From: a bacterium
GTDB lineage: Bacteria > Patescibacteriota > Minisyncoccia > Phycocordibacterales > UBA9973
Assembly: GCA_021824345.1 (NCBI GenBank)
Contig: JAKAKW010000007.1
Location: forward strand, 1-48,453
Reading direction: 5' to 3'
DNA: 48,453 bases
Shown one piece after another: positions 40,039 through 48,453 of the stretch (positions are counted from its first letter, which is position 1; the number at the start of each line of letters is the position of its first letter). Both the position numbers and the translations under genes were made by a program. A model generated the notes under the pieces. That model did no database searches, was not told the origin of the DNA, and was given only the letters and a program-made list of their open reading frames with translations.

Positions 40039-40761
40039 TTATTCTTCTTTTCCTCCGGCTGTCTCAGCGGGAGCGGAGCTCTTTCCTTTTTTGTACGAAT
40101 CGGAAATAATGCGGGTGAAATATCTGACCGAAGGGATGACCGCGTCATTGCCCAGTATCGGATAATCCAGGCCGGAAATGTTGGAATCGGAATTGGCCAG
40201 GGCGATTATCGGAATGCCGGCAGTTCTGGCTTCGGCGCTGGCCGTGCGTTCCGCTTTCGGGTCAATGATAAACAAGGCGTCCGGAAGTTTTTTTGTTCCT
40301 ACCAGTCCGGAATAATAAAGAGCCAGGCGCTCCATTTTCTTGGCAAGCACCGCGCGCTCCTTCTTGGTGTACTTTTCCAATCCTCCTTCAGCCAAATCTT
40401 TCTGATAATTTTCCAGTTCGGTTATCCTCTTTTTTATTTCCGGGAAATTGGTAATGGTTCCGCCGATCCAGCGCTCCGCCACATAAGGCAGGGAAAGGGA
40501 TTCGGCCGCGCTTTTGACCGTTTCCTTCGCTTCAGGCTTGGTCCCGACAAAAAGCAGGGTCTTGTTTTCCCGTCCGAGCTTTTCGGCGAACTCAGCGGCC
40601 GCGGCAAGCATTTCCGCGGTCTTTTCAAGATTGATGATGTCTCCGCTCTGTTTGGTAGTGTAAATATATGAAGAAACAGAAGGATGCCGCCGGGACTTGG
40701 AATATCCGTACTGCGCTCCCGACTGGAACAATTCTTCTATTACTTTGTCGTTGTTTTCCAT
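40039..40761 (-). CDS. rpsB: 30S ribosomal protein S2
   Basis: 240 aa. EELFQSGAQYGYSKSRRHPSVSSYIYT corresponds to the HFGHxxRxWNP start, followed by KTLLFVGTKPEAKETVKSAAE, YVAERWIGGTITNF, ALYYSGLVGTKKLPDALFIIDPKAERTASAEARTAGIPIIALANSDSNISGLDYPILGND and a charged tail. The usual HFGH histidines are replaced by QYGY, and the WNPKM block by HPSVS. It heads the rpsB-tsf transcript on the minus strand. Confidence 0.95.
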   Translation of the reverse strand: MENNDKVIEELFQSGAQYGYSKSRRHPSVSSYIYTTKQSGDIINLEKTAEMLAAAAEFAEKLGRENKTLLFVGTKPEAKETVKSAAESLSLPYVAERWIGGTITNFPEIKKRITELENYQKDLAEGGLEKYTKKERAVLAKKMERLALYYSGLVGTKKLPDALFIIDPKAERTASAEARTAGIPIIALANSDSNISGLDYPILGNDAVIPSVRYFTRIISDSYKKGKSSAPAETAGGKEE

Positions 40762-40797
40762 AATTAAAAATTAAAGCGCTATGCGCGCTCGCTAAGT

Positions 40798-40826
40798 AAT
40801 ATAGCAGAAATCCGCCCGGGCCGCAA
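40798..40826 (-). promoter_or_regulatory. rpsB-tsf promoter
   Basis: Minus strand: TTGCGG (40826-40821), 17 bp, TATATT (40803-40798). The leader is about 30 bases, with a GC palindrome that may be a regulatory target. Confidence 0.6.
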
Positions 40827-40841
40827 GGCATCTTTGCGCCT

Positions 40842-40870
40842 TTGCCAAAAGCGCTTTTTTCGGGTAAGAT
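40842..40870 (+). promoter_or_regulatory. proS-mreB-mreC-tgt promoter (leaderless)
   Basis: TTGCCA (40842-40847), 17 bp, TAAGAT (40865-40870). The proS ATG (40877) is six bases beyond the -10. Confidence 0.6.
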
Positions 40871-40876
40871 GGCGGT

Positions 40877-42148
40877 ATGAAGAACGCCATACGCCAATCC
40901 GAGCTTTTTACCAAAACCAGGAAAGAAATTCCCGCGGACGAAGTGTCAAAAAATGCCGAGCTCTTGATCAGGGGAGGATTCATTCACAAGGAAATGGCGG
41001 GCGTTTACAGCTTTCTGCCTCTCGGCTTGCGGGTGCTCAAAAAAATAGAGAATATCATTCGGGAAGAAATGGACGCAATCGGCGGTACGGAAATGAAAAC
41101 CGCCGTCCTGCAGAACAAGGAAATTTGGGAAAAGTCCGGCCGGTGGAGCGACGAGGTGGTGGATACTTGGTTTAAGACAAAATTGAAGAGCGGGGGAGAG
41201 ACGGGCCTGTCTTTCACCAACGAGGAAGCGTATTCGAACATTCTGAAGCAATACGTAAATTCTTACAAAGACCTGCCAGTATATCCGTACGATTTTAAAG
41301 AGATTTTTCGGAACGAAACCAGAAGCAAATCCGGCATCATGCGGGGAAGGGAATTTTATTGGAAGGCGCTGTATTCCTTTTCCCGGAACGAAAAAGAGCA
41401 CAATGAGTTTTATGAAAAGATAAAAACGGCGTACCAGAATATTTTCCGCAGAGCAGGCATCGGCCATCTCACTTATGTCACTTTCGCTTCCGGCGGCAGC
41501 TTTTCAAAATTTTCTCATGAATTCCAGACCCTTACGTCCGCCGGCGAAGACACCATTTACCTTGATGAAAATTCCGGCGTGGCGGTAAACAAGGAAGTTT
41601 ACACCGATGAGGTGCTGGCCGACCTGAAATTGGAAAAGGATAAGCTGGTGGAAAAAAGAGCGGTGGAAGTGGGCAATATATTTTCCCTTGGCGCTAAATT
41701 CTCCGTGCCGTTCGACTTAAAGTACAAAGATGAATCCGGAGAAGAAAAGCCGGTTATCATGGGAAGTTACGGCATCGGCCTCGGGCGCCTGATGGGTACG
41801 GTGGTGGAAACGCTCTCTGACGACTCCGGCATTATTTGGCCCGAATCTATCGCGCCCTTTTCCGTACACTTGCTTTCCCTCGGGGAAAGCGGCGCGGTGG
41901 CGAAAGAAGCGGATGATGTTTTCAAACTTCTTTCCGAAGCGGGCATGGAAACGCTTTACGACGACCGTCCGGGAATATCTGCCGGAGAAAAATTCGCCGA
42001 CGCCGATCTTCTGGGAATGCCGTATCGCGCGGTGATTTCCGAGCGGAGCATGAAAGAAGGCGGAGTGGAGCTCAAAAAACGAACCGAAGAAAAAGGCAAA
42101 ATAGTTTCCAAGGAAGAATTATTGAAAGCGCTTTCCGGCAAGGATTAA
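40877..42148 (+). CDS. proS: Proline-tRNA ligase, short form without editing insertion
   Basis: 423 aa against 570 for the E. coli type; the ~180-residue INS editing domain between motifs 2 and 3 is absent. Class II motifs: LIRGGFIHKEMAGVYSFLPLGLRVLKKIENIIREEM (motif 1), TNEEAYSNILKQYV, FKEIFRNETRSKSGIMRGREFYWKALYSF (motif 2), VGNIFSLGAKFS and YGIGLGRLMGTVVE (motif 3). The anticodon-binding domain (APFSVHLLSLGE to the end) closes the protein. Without INS it cannot hydrolyse Ala-tRNA-Pro in cis; a trans-editing protein would be needed. First gene of proS-mreB-mreC-tgt. Confidence 0.95.
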   Translation: MKNAIRQSELFTKTRKEIPADEVSKNAELLIRGGFIHKEMAGVYSFLPLGLRVLKKIENIIREEMDAIGGTEMKTAVLQNKEIWEKSGRWSDEVVDTWFKTKLKSGGETGLSFTNEEAYSNILKQYVNSYKDLPVYPYDFKEIFRNETRSKSGIMRGREFYWKALYSFSRNEKEHNEFYEKIKTAYQNIFRRAGIGHLTYVTFASGGSFSKFSHEFQTLTSAGEDTIYLDENSGVAVNKEVYTDEVLADLKLEKDKLVEKRAVEVGNIFSLGAKFSVPFDLKYKDESGEEKPVIMGSYGIGLGRLMGTVVETLSDDSGIIWPESIAPFSVHLLSLGESGAVAKEADDVFKLLSEAGMETLYDDRPGISAGEKFADADLLGMPYRAVISERSMKEGGVELKKRTEEKGKIVSKEELLKALSGKD

Positions 42149-42158
42149 AAAGCAACTT

Positions 42159-43185
42159 ATGCTTGATAAATTTCACAAACTCATATCAAACGACATCGGA
42201 ATAGACCTGGGCACTTCCAACACCCTGGTGTATTTGAAGGGGCACGGCATCGTGATCACCGAGCCTTCGGTGGTGGCGGTGAACATGAAGACCAATCAGA
42301 TCCTGGCAGTGGGGGAGAAGGCGAAGGAAATGCTCGGCCGCACCCCGGGACATATCCGCGCCGTGCGCCCCCTGGTGGACGGAGTAATTTCGGATTTTGA
42401 AGTGACGGAAGAAATGCTTTCATATTTGATCAACAAGGCGGACAAAATGTACAAAAAGATCGGCCGTCCGCGGGTGGTGGTGGGGGTTCCCACCGGCACC
42501 ACAAACGTGGAAACTCGCGCCGTATATGACGCCGCCAGGAGCGCGGGAGCCAGAGAAGTGCATTTGGTGGAGGAACCGATGGCGGCCGCCATCGGCATTC
42601 GATTGCCCATCAAGGATCCCGTGGGTTCCATGATCATAGACATCGGAGGAGGCACCACGGACGTGGCGGTCATATCGCTCGGCGGAATCGTAAAATCAAA
42701 AAATTTGAAAATCGCCGGAGACCGCCTGAACAGCGACATCATCGGATACATGCGGGACGAATTCAAGATTCTGATAGGGGAAACCACCGCCGAGCAGGTG
42801 AAGATAAACATCGGCTCGGTCATTCCGGGAAATTACATGGAGACGGAAGTGAGAGGGCGGGATCTCCTGACCGGCCTGCCCCGGGAAGTGGCTGTTACCG
42901 ATTCGGACATCCGGGAAGCGATCATGTCTTCCATCCGGGAACTCATAGAGGGGGTCAAGGACGTTCTGGAAACAACCCCGCCGGAAGTGCTTTCGGACAT
43001 AATGAAAAGCGGAATAACCCTATCCGGAGGGGGAGCGCTTCTCGGGGGCATACAGGAGCTCTTGGAGCGGGCCTTGAAGATTCCGGTATATGCCGTGGAT
43101 GATCCGCTTTCGGCCGTGGCCCGCGGAACGGGAGTAATTCTTGACAGCCTTCCCGAGTACAAGGAGATTTTGATACCCGTTCAAG

Positions 43186-43205
<20 letters not shown>
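42159..43205 (+). CDS. mreB: Rod-shape determining protein MreB
   Basis: Bacterial actin that organises peptidoglycan synthesis at the inner membrane. 348 aa: DIGIDLGTSNTLVYLKGHGIVITEPSVVAV (phosphate 1), RPLVDGVISDFEVTEEML, VVVGVPTGTTNVETRAV, HLVEEPMAAAIGIRLPI, MIIDIGGGTTDVAVISLGG (phosphate 2), ITLSGGGALLGGIQELLE (adenosine) and DPLSAVARGTG. Normal length and fully conserved. It overlaps the mreC start by 20 bases, which implies translational coupling. Its presence suggests a rod-like or at least actively shaped cell. Confidence 0.97.
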
Positions 43206-45515
<2,310 letters not shown>

Positions 45516-45525
45516 CAGTTTTTTC

Positions 45526-45553
45526 TTTACATTTCCGCAGGGCTTGTTATACT
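45526..45553 (+). promoter_or_regulatory. Promoter of the decarboxylase-DUF192 operon
   Basis: TTTACA (45526-45531), 16 bp, TATACT (45548-45553); the ATG is 17 bases after the -10, so a leader of about 10 nt is expected. Confidence 0.65.
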
Positions 45554-45570
45554 TTTTGCCGTTATAGAAA

Positions 45571-46983
45571 ATGCCTAAAAAACGGGTAAAAAAAACTGCA
45601 AGAAAGAAGAACTGGAGAAAGTTCTGGCGGCTGGGGATGGAAGAATTCAACACGCAGTATTTTGACGTGAATGAGAGCGGAGAGCTCGTGGTCAAGGAGG
45701 GATACTACCAATACAATATTATGGACATCGTGCGGAAATACGGCACGGTGACGGAAGTTTTTTTCCCTTTTATTCTGGAAAACCGGGTACGCGACCTGAT
45801 AGAGCTTTTCAACGCCTACATAAAGATTTTGAATTACCGGGGAAAGTTTTATTACCACTACGTAATGAAATCCAACCAGAACCGGGATTTTGTCCTTCCG
45901 GCCATAGCGGAAGGGGCGCATATTGAGGTTTCCTCCGCCAACGAGCTTTTCCTTGTGAAGCGGATGCTGGAAAAAGATCAGTTCAATCATAAGATTCGCG
46001 TTACCTGTAACGGTCCGAAAACGGAACAGTACATAAGCCTGATCGAGGAGCTGCGCGGCAAAGGGCTGATCGTGGTTCCGATAATAGAGAATTATCAAGA
46101 ATTGCATCGGCTCGGAAAATTCAAAGGGGAAGTGGGGGTGAGAATAAATTTGGACCTGAAAGTGGATGCGCACTGGGACAAAAAATACAACCATTTCGGC
46201 TTTGACGAGGAGGAGGTGGAAAAAATCGGCCGAATCAGAAATCTGTCCATTCTGCATTATCATATTTCCACTCAGAATGAAAGAATCGAAGGATTCATTA
46301 GGCCGCTCAAGCGGGCTATCGGCCTATATGCCAAGCTGAAACCGCATAATCCGAATTTGGATACCATAAACTTCGGCGGGGGAATGGCAGTTCCTTATGA
46401 GAAGAAAAAAAAGCTTTTCTCCACAAAAAGCCTGGTCAGCCAGATGATAAAAGTCGCCAAGAAAGAGAGCGACAAGCTGGGAGTAAAACATCCGAACCTC
46501 GTCTGCGAATGGGGCAGCTATTTCACCGCTCCTTCCCAAATAACCATTTTTAAAATTTTGTGCGAGAAGGCCATATTCAAGAAACCGGACACAAAATGGT
46601 ATTTTATCGATGGATCCTTCATTGCCCATTTGACGGACACCTGGTCCGTGGTGCGGCATAAATGGCATTTCACTCCCGCCAACCACATGAACACCCGGCG
46701 CCTGCAGAAAGTCTGGCTGGCCGGATCAACTTGCGACGCAGACGATCGCTATACCGCTTCCGGAAATTATGTGCTTTTGCCGAAAATCACCGAAGACGTG
46801 CCGGATTTGTATTTGGTAACGTACGATACCGGTTCCTACCAGGATACTTTTGCCAATAACCATTGCTTGGTTTCCAAACCGGCGGTGGTGATTTGCCAGA
46901 ACGGGGAAGTTAAACTTTCCCGCAAAAGGCAATCGCCGGAGGAGCTTGGAAAAATCTTCGGCTGGAACGGAGATCATAAATGA
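45571..46983 (+). CDS. PLP-dependent decarboxylase of the biosynthetic arginine decarboxylase (SpeA) type
   Basis: 470 aa, alanine-racemase-like barrel. KFYYHYVMKSNQN holds the PLP lysine; AHIEVSSANELFLVKRML, RVTCNGPKT, GVRINLDL, LHYHISTQNERI, INFGGGMAVPYE and VCEWGSYFTAPS follow, with the second-domain motif AGSTCDADDRYTASGNYVLLPKI (Cys-Asp pair at the substrate end). This is a compact relative of SpeA, without its extra C-terminal domains, so arginine or a related basic amino acid is the probable substrate, feeding polyamine synthesis. The N-terminus is very basic (PKKRVKKTARKKNWRKFWR); a start at the later Met is possible. No agmatinase is visible here. Confidence 0.82.
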   Translation: MPKKRVKKTARKKNWRKFWRLGMEEFNTQYFDVNESGELVVKEGYYQYNIMDIVRKYGTVTEVFFPFILENRVRDLIELFNAYIKILNYRGKFYYHYVMKSNQNRDFVLPAIAEGAHIEVSSANELFLVKRMLEKDQFNHKIRVTCNGPKTEQYISLIEELRGKGLIVVPIIENYQELHRLGKFKGEVGVRINLDLKVDAHWDKKYNHFGFDEEEVEKIGRIRNLSILHYHISTQNERIEGFIRPLKRAIGLYAKLKPHNPNLDTINFGGGMAVPYEKKKKLFSTKSLVSQMIKVAKKESDKLGVKHPNLVCEWGSYFTAPSQITIFKILCEKAIFKKPDTKWYFIDGSFIAHLTDTWSVVRHKWHFTPANHMNTRRLQKVWLAGSTCDADDRYTASGNYVLLPKITEDVPDLYLVTYDTGSYQDTFANNHCLVSKPAVVICQNGEVKLSRKRQSPEELGKIFGWNGDHK

Positions 46984-47498
46984 AAGCTCTTAAACTCTTA
47001 CTTTGGATAATACTTGCGGTTGTGATTCTTTCCATGGCTGTGGCTCTCATGGAAACCGGACCTCTGAAGCAAGGCGGTTCGGCTGTGTCTTCCTCCGATA
47101 ATTCGAGTTCAACAGCCGTTTTTTCGGCTCGTCCCGGAGAAATCGGACATATGAAAATCGGCGGCCGGGTCATAAGCGTTGAGCTGGCAAAAACTATGGC
47201 AGAGCAGATTCTCGGCCTCTCCGGACGGGAAAGCTTGGCGCCCGACACGGGAATGCTTTTTGTTTTTGCCGCCCCGGGCAAATACGGTTTCTGGATGAAA
47301 GATATGAAATTTCCCATAGACATGATCTGGCTTGCTCCGGATTTGTCCGTCGTGTACATAAAAGAAAACGCAACTCCGAGTTCCTATCCCGAAACTTTTT
47401 CTCCCGGAGCTGATGCGAAATACGTGCTTGAGGTAAACTCTGGATTTTCCGCGCAGGCCGGTATAAAAATAGGGGACAAAGCGGAGCTTCTGCCCTAG
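46980..47498 (+). CDS. DUF192-family membrane-anchored protein
   Basis: 172 aa. An N-terminal helix (LLLWIILAVVILSMAVAL) and a Ser-rich linker precede a DUF192 domain: VELAKTMAEQILGLSGRESLAPDTGMLFVFAAPGKYGFWMKDMKFPIDMIWL, then VYIKENATPSS and VLEVNSGFSAQAGIKIGDKAEL. The family, found in bacteria and archaea, is of unknown function and usually exported. Overlaps the decarboxylase stop (ATGA), so the two are co-translated. Confidence 0.92.
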   Translation: MKALKLLLWIILAVVILSMAVALMETGPLKQGGSAVSSSDNSSSTAVFSARPGEIGHMKIGGRVISVELAKTMAEQILGLSGRESLAPDTGMLFVFAAPGKYGFWMKDMKFPIDMIWLAPDLSVVYIKENATPSSYPETFSPGADAKYVLEVNSGFSAQAGIKIGDKAELLP

Positions 47499-47513
47499 CC
47501 CCCGCCTTTTTCG

Positions 47514-47542
47514 TTTACTTTTTATCAAATCGGTGATATTAT
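47514..47542 (+). promoter_or_regulatory. rnpB promoter
   Basis: TTTACT (47514-47519), 17 bp, TATTAT (47537-47542) preceded by TGA, an extended -10. The predicted start is 47549, the first base of the P1 helix. Confidence 0.65.
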
Positions 47543-47546
47543 GGCG

Positions 47547-47860
47547 CAGTCTTGCATCGGATAGCCGCGCTTTGTCCGCAAGGTCAAAGTGAGGAAAGTC
47601 CGAACACGCAGTCCGCCCTTGGCGGATTAAACGTAGCAGGTAACGCCTGCCGCTCGCAAGAGTAGAGGTGCGAACAGAGACGAGCCTTCCGGCTTCGGCC
47701 AGAAGGGTGAAACGGCAAAATCCTTACGCGCGTGCAAGATCGTGCCCCGATGCGAATCGGGGAGAATCGCTAGAGCTCGACGGCGACGCCGGGCCAAGAT
47801 AAATGGCTATCGCTCAGGCACAGCCTGAGTACAGAATTCGGCTTATAGATGCAAGACGCA
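47547..47860 (+). ncRNA. rnpB: RNase P RNA
   Basis: The 10-bp P1 helix is formed by GTCTTGCATC (47549-47558) and GATGCAAGAC (47848-47857). The universal P4 strands are present: GAGGAAAGTCCGAAC (about 47590) and ACAGAATTCGGCTTATAG (about 47831). Several other conserved stretches (AACAGAGACGAG, GGGTGAAACGGC) are visible. Total length is about 310 nt, compared with 377 in E. coli. It makes the 5' ends of tRNAs. A terminator and a palindromic repeat follow. Confidence 0.95.
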
Positions 47861-47867
47861 CGATATG

Positions 47868-47894
47868 AAAAATCCCCTCCTTGGAGGGGATTTT
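47868..47894 (+). terminator. rnpB terminator
   Basis: AAAATCCCCTCC-TT-GGAGGGGATTTT: a 12-bp stem with a tiny loop and U-rich 3' side, 10 bases after the rnpB P1 helix. Confidence 0.9.
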
Positions 47895-47899
47895 CCTTT

Positions 47900-47934
47900 G
47901 GGGCAGGGCGGAGGGTTACCCTCCGCCCTGCCCC
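47900..47934 (+). repeat. Palindromic repeat, family member E (after rnpB)
   Basis: The longest perfect member: 17-bp arms around one central T (GGGGCAGGGCGGAGGGT and its complement). Same core as members B and D. Confidence 0.92.
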
Positions 47935-47949
47935 GCTCCAGTCTCCGAC

Positions 47950-47978
47950 TTGCATTTTATTTTTAAATATGCTATACT
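47950..47978 (+). promoter_or_regulatory. Promoter of a candidate small RNA
   Basis: TTGCAT (47950-47955), 17 bp, TATACT (47973-47978), with the start near 47985. Confidence 0.7.
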
Positions 47979-47984
47979 CTTTTC

Positions 47985-48060
47985 GTGAGTGTGAGGTAAG
48001 ACTCACTTAATCGAACTACATATGTGCCGCAAAAGCCCCCTGACAGCGTCGGAGGGTTTT
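47985..48060 (+). ncRNA. Candidate small RNA between rnpB and tRNA-Ala
   Basis: About 76 nt. It opens with a GTGAGT/ACTCAC hairpin, has an unpaired AT-rich middle, and ends with a terminator (CCCCCTGAC-AGC-GTCGGAGGG, one mismatch, then TTTTT, 48034-48060). A good promoter sits directly upstream. No ORF with a sensible start fits inside, and it lacks the SRP RNA and 6S RNA signatures. The region 47861-48101 holds no protein gene that I can support. Confidence 0.6.
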
Positions 48061-48088
48061 TGCGTTATTGTGCGGAATCAGGTAGTAT
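48060..48088 (+). promoter_or_regulatory. tRNA-Ala promoter
   Basis: TTGCGT (48060-48065), 17 bp, TAGTAT (48083-48088), ending 13 bases before the tRNA. The -35 abuts the U-run of the upstream small-RNA terminator. Confidence 0.55.
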
Positions 48089-48101
48089 AGGAATGTTTTT
48101 C

Positions 48102-48177
48102 GGGCCCATAGCTCATCTGGTAGAGCGCCTCATTTGCAATGAGGAGGTAAGGAGTTCGAGTCTCCTTGGGTCCACCA
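48102..48177 (+). tRNA. tRNA-Ala(TGC)
   Basis: Acceptor GGGCCCA/TGGGTCC includes the G3-U70 alanine identity pair. The anticodon loop TTTGCAA gives TGC, and the T-loop is TTCGAGT. Discriminator A, followed by an encoded CCA, unlike the tRNA-Pro and tRNA-Thr here. The 3' half lies antisense to the end of a recombinase-like ORF. Confidence 0.95.
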
Positions 48178-48453
48178 ATCGCAACTTTCGCCGTTTTGGG
48201 AAAGGGTTGCCTCGCGGCTTCGCCGCTCGGCATTCGGGCTTTGCGCCTTGCGCAAAGCCATAAAATCCCACGGCGGGCAAAAAGAAATGGAAACAGATTT
48301 GTCCAAAAGTAAGGGGTTCGTTCCAATCTTTTGGACAAATGCCTTGATTTCAGGAAAACTGTCGCTCGCCGACAGTTTTTCGGCTTTATTCGCGTCTAAA
48401 ATCCACGCCCGCAAGGGTTGGAGCCAATTCTTTCCCGTTCGTCCAAAATCCTC
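48130..48453 (-). CDS. C-terminal fragment of a probable site-specific (serine-type) recombinase
   Basis: Open on the minus strand from the window edge to a stop at 48130 (108 codons); the start lies beyond 48453. The residues EDFGRTGKNWLQPLRAWILDANKAE, then FPEIKAFVQKIGTNPLLLDK and SVSISFCPPWDF, resemble from memory the C-terminal tail of recombinases found in Patescibacteria genomes. After WDF the protein (MALRKAQSPNAERRSRE) runs through GC-rich hairpins and then antisense to tRNA-Ala, as expected for an integrated element whose recombinase gene ends at its tRNA attachment site. The family call is tentative. Confidence 0.45.
   Translation of the reverse strand, partial: EDFGRTGKNWLQPLRAWILDANKAEKLSASDSFPEIKAFVQKIGTNPLLLDKSVSISFCPPWDFMALRKAQSPNAERRSREATLSQNGESCDWWTQGDSNSLPPHCK
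48214..48259. repeat. Hairpin pair beside tRNA-Ala
   Basis: GCGGC-TTC-GCCGC (48214-48226) and GGCTTTGCGC-CTT-GCGCAAAGCC (48237-48259). They fall inside the end of the recombinase-like ORF and are unlike terminators, as no U-run follows. Confidence 0.7.

Noticed and set aside
47770-48006. 78-aa minus-strand ORF
   Set aside because: Antisense to rnpB, the terminator and a palindrome.
47985-48060. Candidate small RNA as SRP or 6S RNA
   Set aside because: It is too short and lacks the GGAAGCAGC tetraloop region of SRP RNA and the long open stem of 6S RNA.
48078-48338. 86-aa minus-strand ORF containing KETRTPYLL-type residues
   Set aside because: A well-known kind of false protein produced by reading a tRNA gene backwards; the neighbouring frame fits a real recombinase tail better.

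Overview
The window looks like a chromosomal segment of an ultra-small bacterium of the Candidate Phyla Radiation (Patescibacteria), most likely a Parcubacteria-type lineage. The reasons are: shortened versions of universal proteins (PheS 251 aa, PheT 626 aa without its OB domain, RpoB 1064 aa, SMC 744 aa), housekeeping genes packed with few metabolic genes, a lone type IV pseudopilin, fused proteins such as NusB-Nudix and carboxypeptidase-CapA, and almost no Shine-Dalgarno sequences. The standard code fits, because TGA acts as a stop for several genes. GC is near 50% by eye, with AT-rich islands at 1-1280, about 22960-23230 and 38040-38820. The lineage call is inference.

Layout. 1-1280 is an AT-rich accessory patch. 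A 33-bp direct repeat occurs twice, linked to tRNA-Ser-like fragments, and each copy is followed by one accessory ORF: a frameshifted YdcF/DUF218 gene and a truncated methyltransferase. The methyltransferase is fused in frame to a decapitated Na+/Ca2+ exchanger. 2307-11022: tRNA-Pro, a UvrD-type helicase-nuclease, a small ORF with pheS-pheT, gyrB and a pseudopilin. 11045-13060: thrS on the minus strand behind a T-box leader. 13066-17363: rpmF, nusB-nudix, rnc and smc. 17490-21347 (minus): dac-capA fusion and rnr. 21440-24423: a membrane protein, rpsP, khpA, a BRO-N antirepressor-like gene and trmD. 24561-34529: rpoB, rpoC, dnaG and rpoD. 34600-37890: a DsbA-like protein, a DUF378 protein, a family 2 glycosyltransferase and a membrane thioredoxin-like protein. 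37961-38826: tRNA-Thr with a zinc-ribbon PD-(D/E)XK nuclease. 38823-40761 (minus): a small membrane protein, tsf and rpsB. 40877-45515: proS, mreB, mreC and tgt. 45571-47498: an arginine-decarboxylase-like enzyme and a DUF192 protein. 47547-48453: rnpB, a candidate small RNA, tRNA-Ala and the C-terminal part of a probable site-specific recombinase.

Three patterns stand out. First, palindromic elements are scattered through the window. One family has the core GCGGAGGGTTACCCTCCGC; a second class consists of larger nested inverted repeats. They lie between genes and also in frame inside pheT, dnaG, mreC and tgt, which resembles the coding palindromic elements of Rickettsia. Second, many promoters place the -10 box 5-8 nt before the ATG, so the mRNAs should be leaderless. 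Third, two protein genes start 1 and 3 nt after a tRNA, so tRNA 3' processing could itself create a leaderless mRNA.

How the genes work together: this is mostly the information-processing core (RNA polymerase and sigma, primase, gyrase, aminoacyl-tRNA synthetases, RNase III, RNase R, RNase P, tRNA modification), plus cell shape and wall genes (mreBC, carboxypeptidase-CapA). A minority of mobile or accessory genes sits at tRNA genes or in AT-rich islands.
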